DNA from: Trichobilharzia regenti
Taxonomy: Eukaryota > Platyhelminthes > Trematoda > Strigeidida > Schistosomatidae
Reading direction: 5' to 3'
Length of the DNA stretch: 64,000 nt
Assembly (NCBI GenBank): GCA_944472135.2
Contig: CALYDD020000421.1
Location: 114,179 to 178,178, forward strand
Numbering within the stretch: position 1 is the stretch's first letter; every line of letters begins with the position of its first letter. Below the pieces are notes generated by a model that did not search any database, had not been told where the DNA came from, and saw only the letters and a program-made list of their open reading frames with translations. This document shows positions 10,511 through 22,891 of the stretch, piece by piece. The position numbers were made by a program, and so were the translations under genes.

Positions 10511-11433
10511 ATGTGTCGAAGTGACTGTCTATTTCTAGTGGCTTTATTGTTATGCCGATGAAGCTACACAGGGTGGCGTTGATAATTTGTCGGTTTACTA
10601 CTTCCATGTGACGTTAGACTGTCTGTGGGAGACGTGTTTATTGTGTTTCATTCTTGCAGACAGTGGCTCTATCTAAATTCACTGTGATCATATCAATTGG
10701 TTCTGAGGTAACATGTTATTGAGATGGGGGAGTTAATCTTGTTGAATAGCACACCTATAGTACTTGGACTGCTTTAGAAATTATAAGCTTCCGAACGGTA
10801 TTGTTGGTCTACTTTGTATTCACAAAGATTATATCAAAATTACAAATATTTTCACATAATATGTTAATATTGAATAGTATCGAGGATTCTTCACCTCAGA
10901 TTCTGTTTTTGATATTGTTTCAAGAAGTTGCGGTTGTGTGACTGGTGGGAGTTTGACAGGCTTTTGAAGAGAGATCATCAGTCTTTTTGATGACATTTAG
11001 GGATAGCTAGTCAGCTTTCTGCAGCGTGTGATGGAGGCCACATTGTCAGTGCATTTTTGACCATCTTGGAATATCAAGCAAAAATTGGGAAGTGATCGAT
11101 ATCTGAAGGGATTAGACTTCATGTCTGGTGTCTCACACGTTATCCTCACAATCAAGAAAGCCTAGTGCATGTAATTCTGAAGGATGTAAGAGATTCCTTC
11201 ACAGAACACTCTACACACGCCAAAGAAGCCCCTGAGTGCATCGGATAAGCAGGTGTCAAAGGCAGTTGTGAGCATACGTAATTACTAGAGATAGGTGAGC
11301 TTTGAAGCCTGATATATATGCAGCTAAAATATGATGATGATGAAGAAATCACTGGATACACACATTTAGTTGATGGTACACATGCGACACTGATCATCTT
11401 AGACCCCATACGGCCCTCACGATTAACATCTAA
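10511..11433. other. Unassigned arm DNA before the first 342-bp repeat (left)
   Basis: No convincing gene. A minus frame (11152-11511) contains KRLEALLSEFTDLFT, faintly like the region ahead of RT in LTR retroelements, but it loses all resemblance further on. The mirror is about 21080-22009. Confidence 0.35.
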
Positions 11434-11775
11434 GTGCACTAATTTTACTGACACAACGCTCACAGTGAACAAGTCGGTGAATTCACTTAGTAAAGCCTCA
11501 AGTCTTTTCACTTCATTGAAATCTATGCGAATCTACTAACAAGGCCACAGTAGTTGAATATCTTCTCCTGTAATGGCCAGGATGTTCCGTTACAGGAGGT
11601 ATTAGGAAATGACCACCCTTTACACATGTGCATCTGAAAAATCTAGAGAATGGTCGAGTCTTGTTGTCTATCATGTGTGATGTGTCCAAAGCTCACTTGG
11701 TGTAAAACAAAAGGCCTGAAGCAAAGCAAGTGTTCACAGAGTCAACACTCAGTGTGAAAGATACTCGTTAATTCA
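11434..11775 (+). repeat. 342-bp direct repeat, copy 1 (left arm)
   Basis: Nearly identical to 12535-12876, same length. Both begin GTGCACTAATTTTACTGAC and end TACTCGTTAATTCA. The pair brackets the 18S fragment. Far too long for a transposon target-site duplication. Confidence 0.9.
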
Positions 11776-11866
11776 TGCCATTCTCGACTCGGAAGAGGGA
11801 AGGATGCATGTGTTTGTTTCTCCTGAACACCTATATCCAGTCAATGGGTGTATCGTTGTGTGAATA
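11776..11866 (+). other. Sequence directly upstream of the 18S fragment (left arm)
   Basis: About 90 bp between the direct repeat and the 18S 5' end. It could be the end of the rDNA external transcribed spacer carried along with the 18S piece, but I cannot verify this from sequence alone. Confidence 0.4.
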
Positions 11867-12534
11867 AACTGGTTGATCCCGCCAGTAGTCATATGCTTGT
11901 CTCAGAGATTAAGCCATGGATGTCTAAGTACATACCTTAAAACGGTGAAACGGCGAATGGCTCATTAAATCAGCTATGGCTCCTTAGATCATATATGCTA
12001 CATGGATAACTGTAGTAACTCTAGAGCTAATGCATGCAATTATGCCCTGACGCGCAAGAGAACGGGTGCATTAACTAGAACAGAACCAACCGGGGGCAGT
12101 TTCGGCTGTCTCTGTTGAATTCTGTGATGACTCTGGATAACTTTAATGATCGCAGACGGCATTGTGTCGGCGACGGATCTTTCAAATGTCTGCTTGTTGG
12201 TGGGTGATCTGCCTACCATGATAATAACGGGTAACGGGGTATCAGGGTTCGATTCCTGAGAGGGAGCCTGAGAAATGGCTACCACATCCAAAGAGGGCAG
12301 CAGGCGCGAAAATTACCCACTCCCAGCACGGGGAGGTAGTGACGAAAAATACGAATACGGGACTCAACTGAGGCTCTGTAATTCGAATGAGTACAATATA
12401 AATCCCTTAACGAGGACCAATTGGAGGGCAAGTCTGGCGCCAGCAGCCGCGGTAACTCCAGATCCAAAAGCGTATATTAAAGTTGCAGCAGTTATAAAGC
12501 TCGTAGTTCAACCTGGCGTGTGCGGTCGCATTTC
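11867..12534 (+). pseudogene. 5' fragment of an 18S rRNA gene (left arm)
   Basis: Begins with the universal 18S start (AACTGGTTGATCC, normally AACCTGGTTGATCC) and runs through GCCAGTAGTCATATGC, AAATCAGCTATGG, GGTTCGATTCC and the conserved 530-loop GCCAGCAGCCGCGGTAA near 12437. It ends at about 12534, roughly the first third of an 18S gene. Many normally invariant positions are changed, so it cannot make functional rRNA. No 5.8S or 28S follows. It is bracketed by 342-bp direct repeats. Confidence 0.95.
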
Positions 12535-12876
12535 GTGCACTAATTTTACTGACACAACGCTCACAGTGAACAAGTCGGTGAATTCACTTAGTAAAGCCTC
12601 AAGTCTTTTCACTTCATTGAAATCTATGCGAATCTACTAACAAGGCCACAGTAGTTGAATATCTTCTCCTGTGATGGCCAGGATGTTCCGTTACAGGAGG
12701 TATTAGGAAATGACCACCCTTTACACATGTGCATCTGAAAAATCTAGAGAATGGTCGAGTCTTGTTGTCTATCATGTGTGATGTGTCCAAAGCTCACTTG
12801 GTGTAAAACAAAAGGCCTGAAGCAAAGCAAGTGTTCACAGAGTCAACACTCAGTGTGAAAGATACTCGTTAATTCA
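12535..12876 (+). repeat. 342-bp direct repeat, copy 2 (left arm)
   Basis: Second copy, joined to the 18S fragment at a shared GTGCAC, a short overlap that suggests a microhomology junction. Sequence from 12877 to 13330 is arm DNA without a gene. Confidence 0.9.
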
Positions 12877-13330
12877 ATCGTAGAACAGTACAGTAAGCCA
12901 TCTGCTCCACAATCACTCAAACATTAAATACACAAATCCTCGATTTCCAAGTTTCTACTTCTTATTTCAATTGATGTAAATTGTTTAATACATTCAAGGC
13001 TGGATGTGTTTTGTGAGCAATGGGGGAAAGTTCATAACACGGATGTTAACTGAGAAGAAGTAGAAGTAAGAAATAAGATATCGAGTAATACAAAGCGACG
13101 TTTAACACCTGTGTGTTAGAATGAATTTGTATAACAACGAGGGGAAGATGAATACGAAGGAAGAGGGAAGTAAATGACGTGGTGATGTGTAAAATTAGCT
13201 ATTCATCATTTTATCCATGAAAACTGTAGGGTGATCATTCTTACTGGACTATTCTGTGCTAGCACTTTGATTAATTTGTGTCTATTAGTCCTCCTTCATT
13301 TTCAACAGCCCGAGATTTATTTTAGGACCT
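12877..13330. other. Inner end of the left arm
   Basis: No gene. The arm match stops after 13330, where AGGACCT pairs with AGGTCCT at 19182. This is the palindrome-spacer boundary. Confidence 0.6.
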
Positions 13331-13559
13331 CTAATATTTCAGCTCTGTAACTTTGCGTAGTTTGCACCTCGAATACTCTGTCTTGATACATGGATTGGCC
13401 ATCACATATCTCATCATCTCTTCACGACAGGATTTTCCAAAGGACCAATTTTAATAACCACCCTAGTAGTCTGAGGAGCTGACACCTCACTTAAAGAACG
13501 TCGTCTACGCATGGTGATGCGGTTTGTGCTAGGCGGTGTTACACAAGAATACGCAAATG

Positions 13560-14110
13560 GATAATCACCGAATAAACTTATTTTGTTAGTATTCAGCCGC
13601 CATGAACTTAACTGCCTGGTGGCTCAGAAGAATAGCGTGAGAGAGCTCTCGAGAGAGATATCGATAATTTATGTGTCAACACCTGTATTCACACCAGTTA
13701 CCTTGCCACAAATACCCTTTTTGCAAAAATGCTAGAAAACTACGAGAAAATACGATTACAGTATGAGGTCCGTCATTCTAAACAGAATGTGGCCACCAAA
13801 TGCCTTCTACACCTTATTAACTACAATATATGATGATCTGACTGTTTCACATACACACACACACACTATACTACCTATATAAGTAAAACCAGCGACCATG
13901 CACTTTATTGATAGTTATTATTTAAAAATCGAATTATAACGTACACTTCCGTTACACTATCATCACTCACCAATTATATGAGTTCAGGCATTTTGTGCCC
14001 ATTCCTTGGTGTGATCATACAGCAGAATGAGAAAAAGCCACTTTTAGTAATTCTTAGGAGTAACTGAATTGAGAAATACATTTTCTGTATTCCCAATTAC
14101 TTGACACATA
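13560..14110 (+). repeat. Diverged R2 piece in the spacer
   Basis: Aligns by eye to 6380-7060 of the left arm (shared CGCCATGAAC, GCAAAAATG, ACACACACTATACTAC and CAGCGACCATGCA motifs) but with many differences, so it is an older copy than the arms. Confidence 0.55.
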
Positions 14111-14124
14111 TTGATTTATCTCAG

Positions 14125-15240
14125 AATCAGTTTGATTGATTGATTGATTGATTCAGTTAACTCATTAGGGACTAGACTCAATGTTGACAATAATCACTCA
14201 CTGGAGAAATGATCATTATGCACCGCAAGACACTAATAAGTCTTCTCGAGCATGATCCAGTTGGATGGTGTGCTGTCTCACTTCACGTAAACTCTCCGTA
14301 TTTAAATACTAATACTAATAATGGAGTAAAATAATTAGATGGACTACTCAAATGATATTAGTGAAATTCTATCTCATGGATGAAACAGGTAGTCAGTGTA
14401 TGACACCAATACAATAATTCAGAAATCACAGAAATTATACGCTGAAAGATGGAGACTATCACATATATGACGATGAAATATCGAATAAGTAGTATTGAAA
14501 AGTGTTGACAATCAGGGATGAGTTGGAAATATTCAATGTGAAGTGGGCGGTATAGAATTGGTGTGAAGCATGTAGTAACAGTGGGAAGAGGATGATAAGT
14601 CTCTAACACCAAGGAGAATTCGCATTTGATGAAATGCATGTTTAAAATTAAGACACGTTGAAATCTTTCAAAAGCGCATATTAAGATAACTGCTGATTGA
14701 CTGCCTTATGAGATATCTGATGAGTCGCATAACTACAGTTACATGTTAAAATGTCGAATACCACATAATTTTTAGTTCTACAATCTTTCGTGCGCCTTCA
14801 TTGCTCAACTGAAACCACTATCACCGAAGTTATAAAATCTAACAGGCACAATACTGATCCATACTATGAATTTATATCTATATTTAACAAGATACATGTG
14901 ATTCATTTCACTTGCAGTCTGTGGTAAAGTGAGTGACCAGGGTAGGCTGGACATGAAAAACAAACACTGCTGTTGAAACCTGAAGGTGCCAACGTGGATC
15001 CGTATATTTCCCTCTGAAGTCACAAGCGAAATAAATGTAATTCAAGAAAGTAGGATGTATGATGAATAGACGATAGACAGTCAACGTGTAAATAACTAAA
15101 TCAGCTCACTTAATCAAAATCACATACAAGTGCATGCATAGGAACATACACTTCAACACACAGAATATTCTTGTGCTAAATCAAATATAACATCTGCGCT
15201 CAATAAATCTGAACTGCTTAGTAAGTCACTCAAAACGTTA
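14125..15240. other. Spacer DNA, no gene seen
   Basis: Begins with a short (GATT)n tract near 14130. Some short frames on minus (14358-14639, 14805-15023) have no family resemblance. Nothing else supported. Confidence 0.4.
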
Positions 15241-15640
15241 GTCATCATAACCACAGCAGCAACAAGAGTGAACAGTTGATGAAAGGTCATCTTTCACTTA
15301 TCTGCGCAGCATCATCTCGAACATAGGTGGTACGAGTGTAGAAGTCTTCCGCCTTCGGCATAAGCAACAAGAATCAAATGTTCAACAGTCATCTCTATTA
15401 TTCAGTGGTATTTGATACACTCGTCACGATAACAATTTCGTACAGGCTTCAGACCATCATCAACAGCTGTCTTTACTTGATCCAGACTGAAGATAAGACA
15501 ACCAGAAAGAATGACCAACAAGGATGTCTATCAACAATCAACCTTATAAAACAGTTTCAGAGAAGAGAGTGAAGTAGAGATGTGCCGACGAAGCTCTATA
15601 TTCAAACTCGGAATCCAATGGGAATAGAAGTAGTGAAAGA
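15240..15640 (+). pseudogene. RTE 3' relic in the spacer
   Basis: Decayed match to the C-terminal RTE region (motifs equivalent to ACAGGTGGTACGAGTG and AGAATGACCAACAAGGA, compare 60655-60930). The same piece recurs with more flank at 35400-35900. Confidence 0.5.
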
Positions 15641-16332
15641 CTGATGAAGCATATTGTCATGGAGGACATAACAATGAGATGCTTATTAAATACAACTAAC
15701 ACACCTCTATCAAATATAAATTTCCGATTACATCTACCCTTTCAACTTCACATAACATTTCTTTGTTCAAATCCCTCATAAATTTCTGTCAACATTTTAT
15801 TTGCACATTAGGCGAAATTCTGAAATTAATCCTAATTTTCATTGATAACCAAAATGTATCGGCGAAATTCCAATCTGATATCATTTGGCCTGATGAATAT
15901 CCTCCTTGTGAGCACTTTATACCTTTACCATAGAAACACACAGATTGACCAAACCGAAAAAGTCAGTCGACGTCGACACGTAGGCTTACAAAATGGGCAG
16001 CCCAAAGACGCCTGAAGAATAAACTGACGTCATTTGATTAGTAATGACTTCTAGTGGAATTCAGAATGTGTATTTTCATCCATAATAAGCTGTAAAACAC
16101 AATGAAGCCATGAGTGCCTGGGGACACCGTGGTGAGGTCTCTCGCCGACCATGCACATGAAAGTGACAAGTTCTCCTCATATGATTCCTAGATAGAATTT
16201 ATCGTGAAACAACATCAGTAAGGTAATTCTTGAAAACCAGTGACCATCGAAGAGTTAATTCATCTTCTTCTTCTTCAGAGATTTCTCCACAATACGCAAC
16301 TGTAATACGAAAGGCATTCTAGGCATTCTAGA

Positions 16333-16654
16333 TGTCAAGTCACAAACTAGAATGAAACAGAGCTACAGTGATCACTTGTATTCCATGATCCATTCACCAG
16401 CCATGTTTCCTGATGAAATCGAAGTTGGAAGTGAATCACGTGCGTTGGAGTCAACATTTGAGAGAGATAACCAATGTTATTAGTATTCATTCCTTTTGTT
16501 CCGAGTGGTGTATACCCATTCCAGACGAAATGGAATATGATAGGATAGATCCCATCATGGTGACCTGTGTCCACGAGTACTGACAAGCACGTTTTCTCTT
16601 CACATGACCTCCTTCATTTCTCCATCAGACATATCTGACTTGTGGATTCCCATT
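16333..16654 (-). repeat. R1 repeat, partial copy in the spacer
   Basis: Matches the central part of R1, including the 79-codon frame at 16347-16586 on minus. It lacks the promoter-like 3' end and the 5' third. It sits in the spacer, so it is independent of the arm copies. Confidence 0.6.
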
Positions 16655-17389
16655 GATTTTTCGCACCACTGTTTACTTCTTATTTGTCTATACCACGTAC
16701 AGTCTCTAACCACCTATCTATTTATCTATCCTTGATCAAATTTCATAACCTTCCACTGTTTCGTCGAATGGTGGGTTCCACGCCTGTTCTTTCTTCTTGA
16801 AGGTCTCCTTCTTTCTCACCTTTCATGACAACATATTTGACTTTTATTGTCGAACCGTAGCACGTTGTTCTGGAGGTCTCGTTTTTAGTGAATTCTACAT
16901 GTCTCTGCATCGTATTGAACGCCATCATTGGGCATCTTTCCATTTCCTTTCAATGCGTTGACTGCGGAAGACTTTCACATATATTTCATAGTAATGGTCT
17001 GTGTCCTGATTTCTGGATCCTCTCTTTGTTATCATCATCCCAGCCAACTGTGTTTGAAACGATGATTTCATGTTTAGGTAGGTGAATTTAAGAGGGTTCT
17101 GAGAAGTTAGTTCCCATTAATATGAACTTGTTTGTCTCGTCGCCTCAACCGTTGGCATGAATGACATCATCATATCAACTCCTTACGTTACTCCAAATAC
17201 ACCAGTGACCAGTAGGTTACGATGTGCTCTGTATTTGTCCTCATAAAACCAGTAATGAATCAGACTTGAGAAAATATATGGCGACTCACTCCTCATTGTT
17301 GAAATGGCTGTCAAATGCTTTCTCCCTCACGAAATATATAACCCTGAGTCATATGAAGCATATATGCACCGTTAAGTACCTCGAAAACA

Positions 17390-17530
17390 CCGTGGTGAGG
17401 TCTCTCGCCGACCATGCACATGGTCCATGAATTAATGCCATTTACACGCACACACGATATCTATGGTAGGCTGGCAAAATTTGATCGACCGAGATCATAT
17501 GCTGAGAATCACATACCTGCAAAGAAATAT
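17390..17530 (+). mobile_element. Degenerate tRNA-derived SINE
   Basis: Body motif GATATCTATGGT and the head ending in GCCGACCATGCACATGGTCC resemble 5583-5770, with loss of the B box. A shorter related piece (GTGGTGAGGTCTCTCGCC) occurs near 16130. Confidence 0.45.
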
Positions 17531-17953
17531 GGTGGGGAATCAACCTGTAATCAACACATCAAAAAACCATCACTTGTTGTGAACTTCAAGTTGGATTTCA
17601 CCTCGAACCACCATTAGTCACAGAATCACTGACAACCAAAGATTACTAGATATTATTCTATTCTGCTTCAGGGCTTCTCAGCAGTACACCCGTAGAATCC
17701 ACGAGAAATCGTAGGCGGTTTTGTGGTTGCGACTTCGTTCAAGAATTATGATAGAAAGCAGGCCTCGTTGTATTGAATCATGTACTGAAAAGCTGCCTAC
17801 TATCACGAGCGATATTCCTGATTGTAGTGGACTGGATTATGCGACAAAATTGAGAATGAGACCAAGAAGAGAGGCACACATTGAACCAATGAGAATACGC
17901 GAGATGACTTGAATTTCAGTCACATCATCCGTCACTGATCATCATCAACTTTG

Positions 17954-18070
17954 AACCCTGTGTTTATTAAGTTGGCCGAAATCAGTCAATCAATCGAAAT
18001 GATTCTCAGAGAAATCAAATTCAATATATGTCATGTCATTGAAAATGGAGTGAATGTATTTCTCAAGTGA
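17954..18070 (+). other. Exon-like 38-codon frame in R2 (spacer)
   Basis: Same frame as 25409-25525 with a few substitutions (I/V, F/L, I/T, V/I, E/D) and no indel. Ends CTCAAGTGAGT. Confidence 0.35.
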
Positions 18071-18106
18071 GTCACTCCTGAGATTTAAAGAAATTGGCTT
18101 TCTTCT

Positions 18107-18463
18107 CTAACTCACATTAATATATGTGTAAAACATGAGCACTGTGTTAGTAAGTAATTCCATAATAGCTAGTTTATTAGATGCATCATACAGTGATACG
18201 TCTAATAAACAAACTAATATGCAATTGCATTTCCTACCTCCTGGTGCATTATCACACCAATCGATGAGCTTAAAATGCATGAACTTTTGTAATTGATGAG
18301 TGAAGACACTGTAACAAAAGTATAGTGCATAAGGTGATTTACGAGTGATGATATTTGAATGATATGCATGGTCGCTTAATTCACTTATATAAGTAGTATA
18401 GTGCGTGTGCGTATGCGACACAGTCTCATCGGTATATGTTGTATCGAGAAAGGTGAAATACAA
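18107..18463 (-). other. Conserved R2 reading frame, open, 118 codons (spacer)
   Basis: Open counterpart of 6602-6958. Close in sequence to 40517-40906, including WCDNAPGGRKCNCILVCLL. No family recognised. It is unclear whether this is coding or a well-preserved repeat. Confidence 0.35.
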
Positions 18464-19636
18464 GATTTTGCGACAGTATTCTTCTAAAAATGACGAATTT
18501 CATGTTTTAATCGTATTTTCTCGCAATTTTCCATCATTTTTGCAAAATGGACATTTGTGGTATGGTAGTTGGTTTTATTACAGGTGATGACTGCTTTCAT
18601 ACGTCAAGTCAGAACTGTTAGCCAAGCTATTTTTGCAAGCCACCATGCAATTATGTTCATGGTGGCTAAAAGTTAACAACAAAGATTATTCTCACGTTAT
18701 CAACTTGCTTACAATGAGATAGATGATCTCACTTTGAACAAACCAATCACCATGTATAGACGACTTGCATTAAACAAAGCGTCAAATAGGCACACTATTG
18801 TGACATTAGACAAACTTGGTACTCTGATATCGGCCCTCGTGAAGAGATGACGGAAGACTTCATATATATTAACAAGTTCTCTCATAGAAAGGGGGAACAA
18901 TATTAACCAGACTTCAGTGTGTCTGATCTCACTCATGATTTTCATTTGTTTGTATCACTGGCTGAATGTCTCTCCATTTTCTCACATCGTGTTTCTGGCG
19001 ATTGATAAACAGAACAAAAATGAGAAGTATAAGACTGTTTCACGACTAACTTGTCATCTCTAACTCTCTGTAACTTTCCACTATGCAGCAGATTTGTAGT
19101 CCATAACAATCAGACTTCAAATGATTATCATCATCACCAATAATAAAGTGCGATCGCTGCGTTCCTCCTCAACTGGGACATAGGTCCTAAAAATATATCT
19201 CGGGCTGTTGAAAATGAAGGAGGACTAATAGACACAAATTAATCAAAGTGCTAGCACAGAATAGTACAGTAAGAATGATCACCCTACAGTTTTCATGGAT
19301 AAAATGATGAATAGCTGATTTTACACATCACCACGTCATTTACTTCCCTCTTCCTTCGTATTCATCTTCCCCTCGTTGTTATACAAATTCATTCTAACAC
19401 ACAGGTGTTAAACGTCGCTTTGTATTACTCGATATCTTATTTCTTACTTCTACTTCTTCTCAGTTAACATCCGTGTTATGAACTTTCCCCCATTGCTCAC
19501 AAAACACATCCAGCCTTGAATGTATTAAACAATTTACATCAATTGAAATAAGAAGTAGAAACTTGGAAATCGAGGATTTGTGTATTTAATGTTTGAGTGA
19601 TTGTGGAGCAGATGGCTTACTGTACTGTTCTACGAT

Positions 19637-19978
19637 TGAATTAACGAGTATCTTTCACACTGAGTGTTGACTCTGTGAACACTTGCTTTGCTTCAGGCCT
19701 TTTGTTTTACACCAAGTGAGCTTTGGACACATCACACATGATAGACAACAAGACTCGACCATTCTCTAGATTTTTCAGATGCACATGTGTAAAGGGTGGT
19801 CATTTCCTAATACCTCCTGTAACGGAACATCCTGGCCATCACAGGAGAAGATATTCAACTACTGTGGCCTTGTTAGTAGATTCGCATAGATTTCAATGAA
19901 GTGAAAAGACTTGAGGCTTTACTAAGTGAATTCACCAACTTGTTCACTGTGAGCGTTGTGTCAGTAAAATTAGTGCAC
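19637..19978 (-). repeat. 342-bp direct repeat, copy 2 (right arm)
   Basis: Mirror of 12535-12876. Confidence 0.9.
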
Positions 19979-20646
19979 GAAATGCGACCGCACACCCCAG
20001 GTTGAACTACGAGGTTTTTAACTGCTGCAACTTTAATATACGCTTTTGGATCTGGAGTTACCGCGGCTGCTGGCGCCAGACTTGCCCTCCAATTGGTCCT
20101 CGTTAAGGGATTTATATTGTACTCATTCGAATTACGGAGCCTCAATTGAGTCCCGTATTCGTATTTTTCGTCACTACCTCCCCGTGCCGGGAGTGGGTAA
20201 TTTTCGCGCCTGCTGCCCTCTTTGGATGTGGTAGCCATTTCTCAGGCTCCCTCTCCGGAATCGAACCCTGATTCCCCGTTACCCGTTATTATCATGGTAG
20301 GCAGATCACCCACCAACAAGCAGACATTTGAAAGATCCGTCGCCGACACAATGCCGTCTGCGATCATTAAAGTTATCCAGAGTCATCACAGAATTCAACA
20401 GAGACAGCCGAAACTGCCCCCGGTTGGTTCTGTTCTAGTTAATGCACCCGTTCTCTTGCGCGTCAGGGCATAATTGCATGCATTAGCTCTAGAATTACTA
20501 CAGTTATCCATGTAGCATATATGATCTAAGGAGCCATAGCTGATTTAATGAGCCATTCGCCGTTTCACCGTTTTAAGGTATGTACTTAGACATGCATGGC
20601 TTAATCTCTGAGACAAGCATATGACTACTGGCGGGATCAACCAGTT
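19979..20646 (-). pseudogene. 5' fragment of an 18S rRNA gene (right arm)
   Basis: Mirror of 11867-12534 but closer to functional 18S at several sites: it keeps the GGGGAATCAGGG and TTCCGGAGAGGG forms where the left arm reads GGGGTATCAGGG and TTCCTGAGAGGG. Both copies share many other non-canonical bases, so the fragment was already decaying before the arms duplicated, and the left copy took further changes. Confidence 0.95.
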
Positions 20647-20737
20647 TATTCACACCACGATACACCCATTGACTGGATATTGGTTTTCAGGAGAAACAAA
20701 CACATGCATCCTTCCCTCTTCCGAGTCGAGAATGGCA

Positions 20738-21079
20738 TGAATTAACGAGTATCTTTCACACTGAGTGTTGACTCTGTGAACACTTGCTTTGCTTCAGGCC
20801 TTTTGTTTTACACCAAGTGAGCTTTGGACACATCACACATGATAGACAACAAGACTCGACCATTCTCTAGATTTTTCAAATGCACATGTGTAAAGGGTGG
20901 TCATTTCCTAATACCTCCTGTAACGGAACATCCTGGCCATCACAGGAGAAGATATTCAACTACTGTGGCCTTGTTAGTAGATTCGCATAGATTTCAATGA
21001 AGTGAAAAGACTTGAGGCTTTACTAAGTGAATTCACCAACTTGTTCACTGTGAGCGTTGTGTCAGTAAAATTAGTGCAA
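20738..21079 (-). repeat. 342-bp direct repeat, copy 1 (right arm)
   Basis: Mirror of 11434-11775, with small differences at its outer end (GTGCAAT for GTGCACT). Confidence 0.85.
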
Positions 21080-22009
21080 TTAGATATTAATCGTGAGGGC
21101 CGTATGGGGTCTAAGATGATCAGTGTCGCATGTGTACCATCAACTAAATGTGTGTATCCAGTGATTTCTTCATCATGATCATCATATTTTAGCTGCATAT
21201 ATATCAGGCTTCAAAGCTCACCTATCTCTAGTAATTACGTATGCTCACAACTGCCTTTGACACCTGCTTATCCGATGCACTCAGGGGCTTCTTTGGCGTG
21301 TGTAGAGTGTTCTGTGAAGGAATCTCTTACATCCTTCAGAATTACATGCACTAGGCTTTCTTGATTGTGAGGATAACGTGTGAGACACCAGACATGAAGT
21401 CTAATCCCTTCAGATATCGATCACTTCCCAATTTTTGCTTGATATTCCAAGATGGTCAAAAATGCACTGACAATGTGGCCTCCATCACACGCTGCAGAAA
21501 GCCGACTAGCTATCCCTAAATGTCATCAAAAAGACTGATAATCTCTCTTCAAAAGCCTGTCAAACTCCCACCAGTCACACAACCGCAACTTCTTGAAACA
21601 ATATCAAAAACAGAATCTGAGGTGAAGAATCCTCGATACTATTCAATATTAACATATTATGTGAAAATATTTGTAATTTTGATATAATCTTTGTGAATAC
21701 AAAGTAGACCAACAATACCGTTCGGAAGCTTATAATTTCTAAAGCAGTCCAAGTACTATAGGTGTGCTATTCAACAAGATTAACTCCCCCATCTCAATAA
21801 CATGCTACCTCAGAACCAATTGATATGATCACAGTGAATTTAGATAGAGCCACTGTCTGCAAGAATGAAACACAATAAACACGTCTCCCACAGACAGTCT
21901 AACGTCACATGGAAGTAGTAAACCGACAAATTATCAACGCCACCCTGTGTAGCTTCATCGGCATAACAATAAAGCCACTAGAAATAGACAGTCACTTCGA
22001 CACATCAAT

Positions 22010-22891
22010 GCAGAGTATATATGAAAATGACTACCACCATTGGATTCTGATTGGTTGTAATGTCATGTGATAAACAGGTCACCCATTGTTTATTTAGTTA
22101 ATGGACAGACAAAGCATATTGTGAGTTATAATGGAATATCGACCAATGTACACATAGCCAAATATGTCAGACTGTCAAAAACAAAATAGACATCATGTGA
22201 CTACATATCAAATTCTAGGCTATATTTCATTCAAGTCACAAACTGGAATGAAATAGAGCTACAGTGATCACTTGTATTCCATGATCCATTCACCAGCCAT
22301 GTTTCGTGATGAAATCGAAGTTGGAAGTGAATCACGTGCGTTGGAGTCAACATTTGAGAGAGATAACCAATGTTATTAGTATTCATTCCTTTTGTTCCGA
22401 GTGGTGTATACCCATTCCAGACGAAATGGTATACGATAGGATAGATCCCATCATGGTGACCTGTGTCCACGAGTACTGACAAGCACGTTTTCTCTTCACA
22501 TGACCTCCTTCATTTCTCCATCAGACACACCTGACATGTGGATTCCCATTGTCAATGTAGTTGAAGATTGAACGATCAATTCATGGTTGTTTTTGTTTAA
22601 ACCAACTGTATATGTTGGCGGGAGTAACGGATACTGCAGTCATCGTTCCAGCGTTCGCTGTCCGTTAGTAGACGGAGAAATACTATCAGAAGTATTATTG
22701 TGATTTATTGTTATGACACTCATTCTGAGACCTGTGTTGAATCATCTAATGGTTGGCTCCATATTGGTGCAAGAATAAAGGGTTCTTGAGTCACCAATCT
22801 GTTGTCTGGTTTTCCGCGTTGGTTATTGCACAAAGTTGATGAAGGTCTTCTAAGGACAATACGAAGTCCAGTGTAGTTAGACTTGGACATT
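22010..22891 (-). repeat. R1 repeat, right arm inner copy
   Basis: Mirror of 9629-10510. The 79-codon frame is extended slightly at its end by a 4-bp difference near 22230, which is part of the shift in the arm mirror sum from 32520 to about 32516. Confidence 0.65.

Larger units (their letters stand above)
1..13330 (+). repeat. Left arm of a giant inverted repeat (palindrome)
   Basis: Every distinctive block here recurs in reverse order and opposite strand in 19182-32571: R1, PLE, SINE, R2, LTR element, second R1 and 18S fragment. Mirrored positions sum to 32571 at the outer end, 32520 from about 1.9 to 10.5 kb and 32513 near the inner end, so only a few small indels separate the arms. Sampled stretches differ by rare single substitutions. 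The inner boundary is sharp: pairing stops after the shared motif ending at 13330. The outer boundary cannot be seen because position 1 is still paired. The repeats inside were present before the duplication, since both arms share the same insertion sites. Confidence 0.95.
16880..19140 (-). repeat. Rearranged R2 copy in the spacer
   Basis: Minus orientation relative to the left arm copy. It includes a piece like 4900-5130 (16880-17110), a degenerate SINE (about 17390-17530), an RTE fragment (17690-17910), the exon-like 38-codon frame (17954-18070), and the open 118-codon R2 frame (18107-18463). It lacks the LTR insertion: the equivalent junction reads through near 17678-17691. Confidence 0.65.
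13331..19181. other. Spacer between the palindrome arms: a mosaic of diverged R1, R2 and RTE pieces
   Basis: This 5.85-kb spacer is not a simple mirror. It holds a diverged R2 piece in plus orientation (about 13560-14110), RTE-like 3' debris (15240-15640), an R1 piece on minus (16333-16654) and a rearranged R2 copy on minus (16880-19140). These pieces are clearly more diverged from the arms than the arms are from each other, so the family was already dispersed before the arms were duplicated. A short (GATT)n tract lies near 14130. I see no intact gene. Confidence 0.75.

Noticed and set aside
11152..11511. LTR retroelement pol fragment suggested by LEALLSEFTDLFT
   Set aside because: The match is one short helix-like stretch, and the rest of the frame has no resemblance.
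12040..12467. Open frames inside the 18S fragment on both strands
   Set aside because: rRNA sequence read as codons; no protein meaning.
11867..12534. A functional 18S rRNA gene
   Set aside because: Only the first third is present and many invariant positions are changed. No 5.8S or 28S follows.
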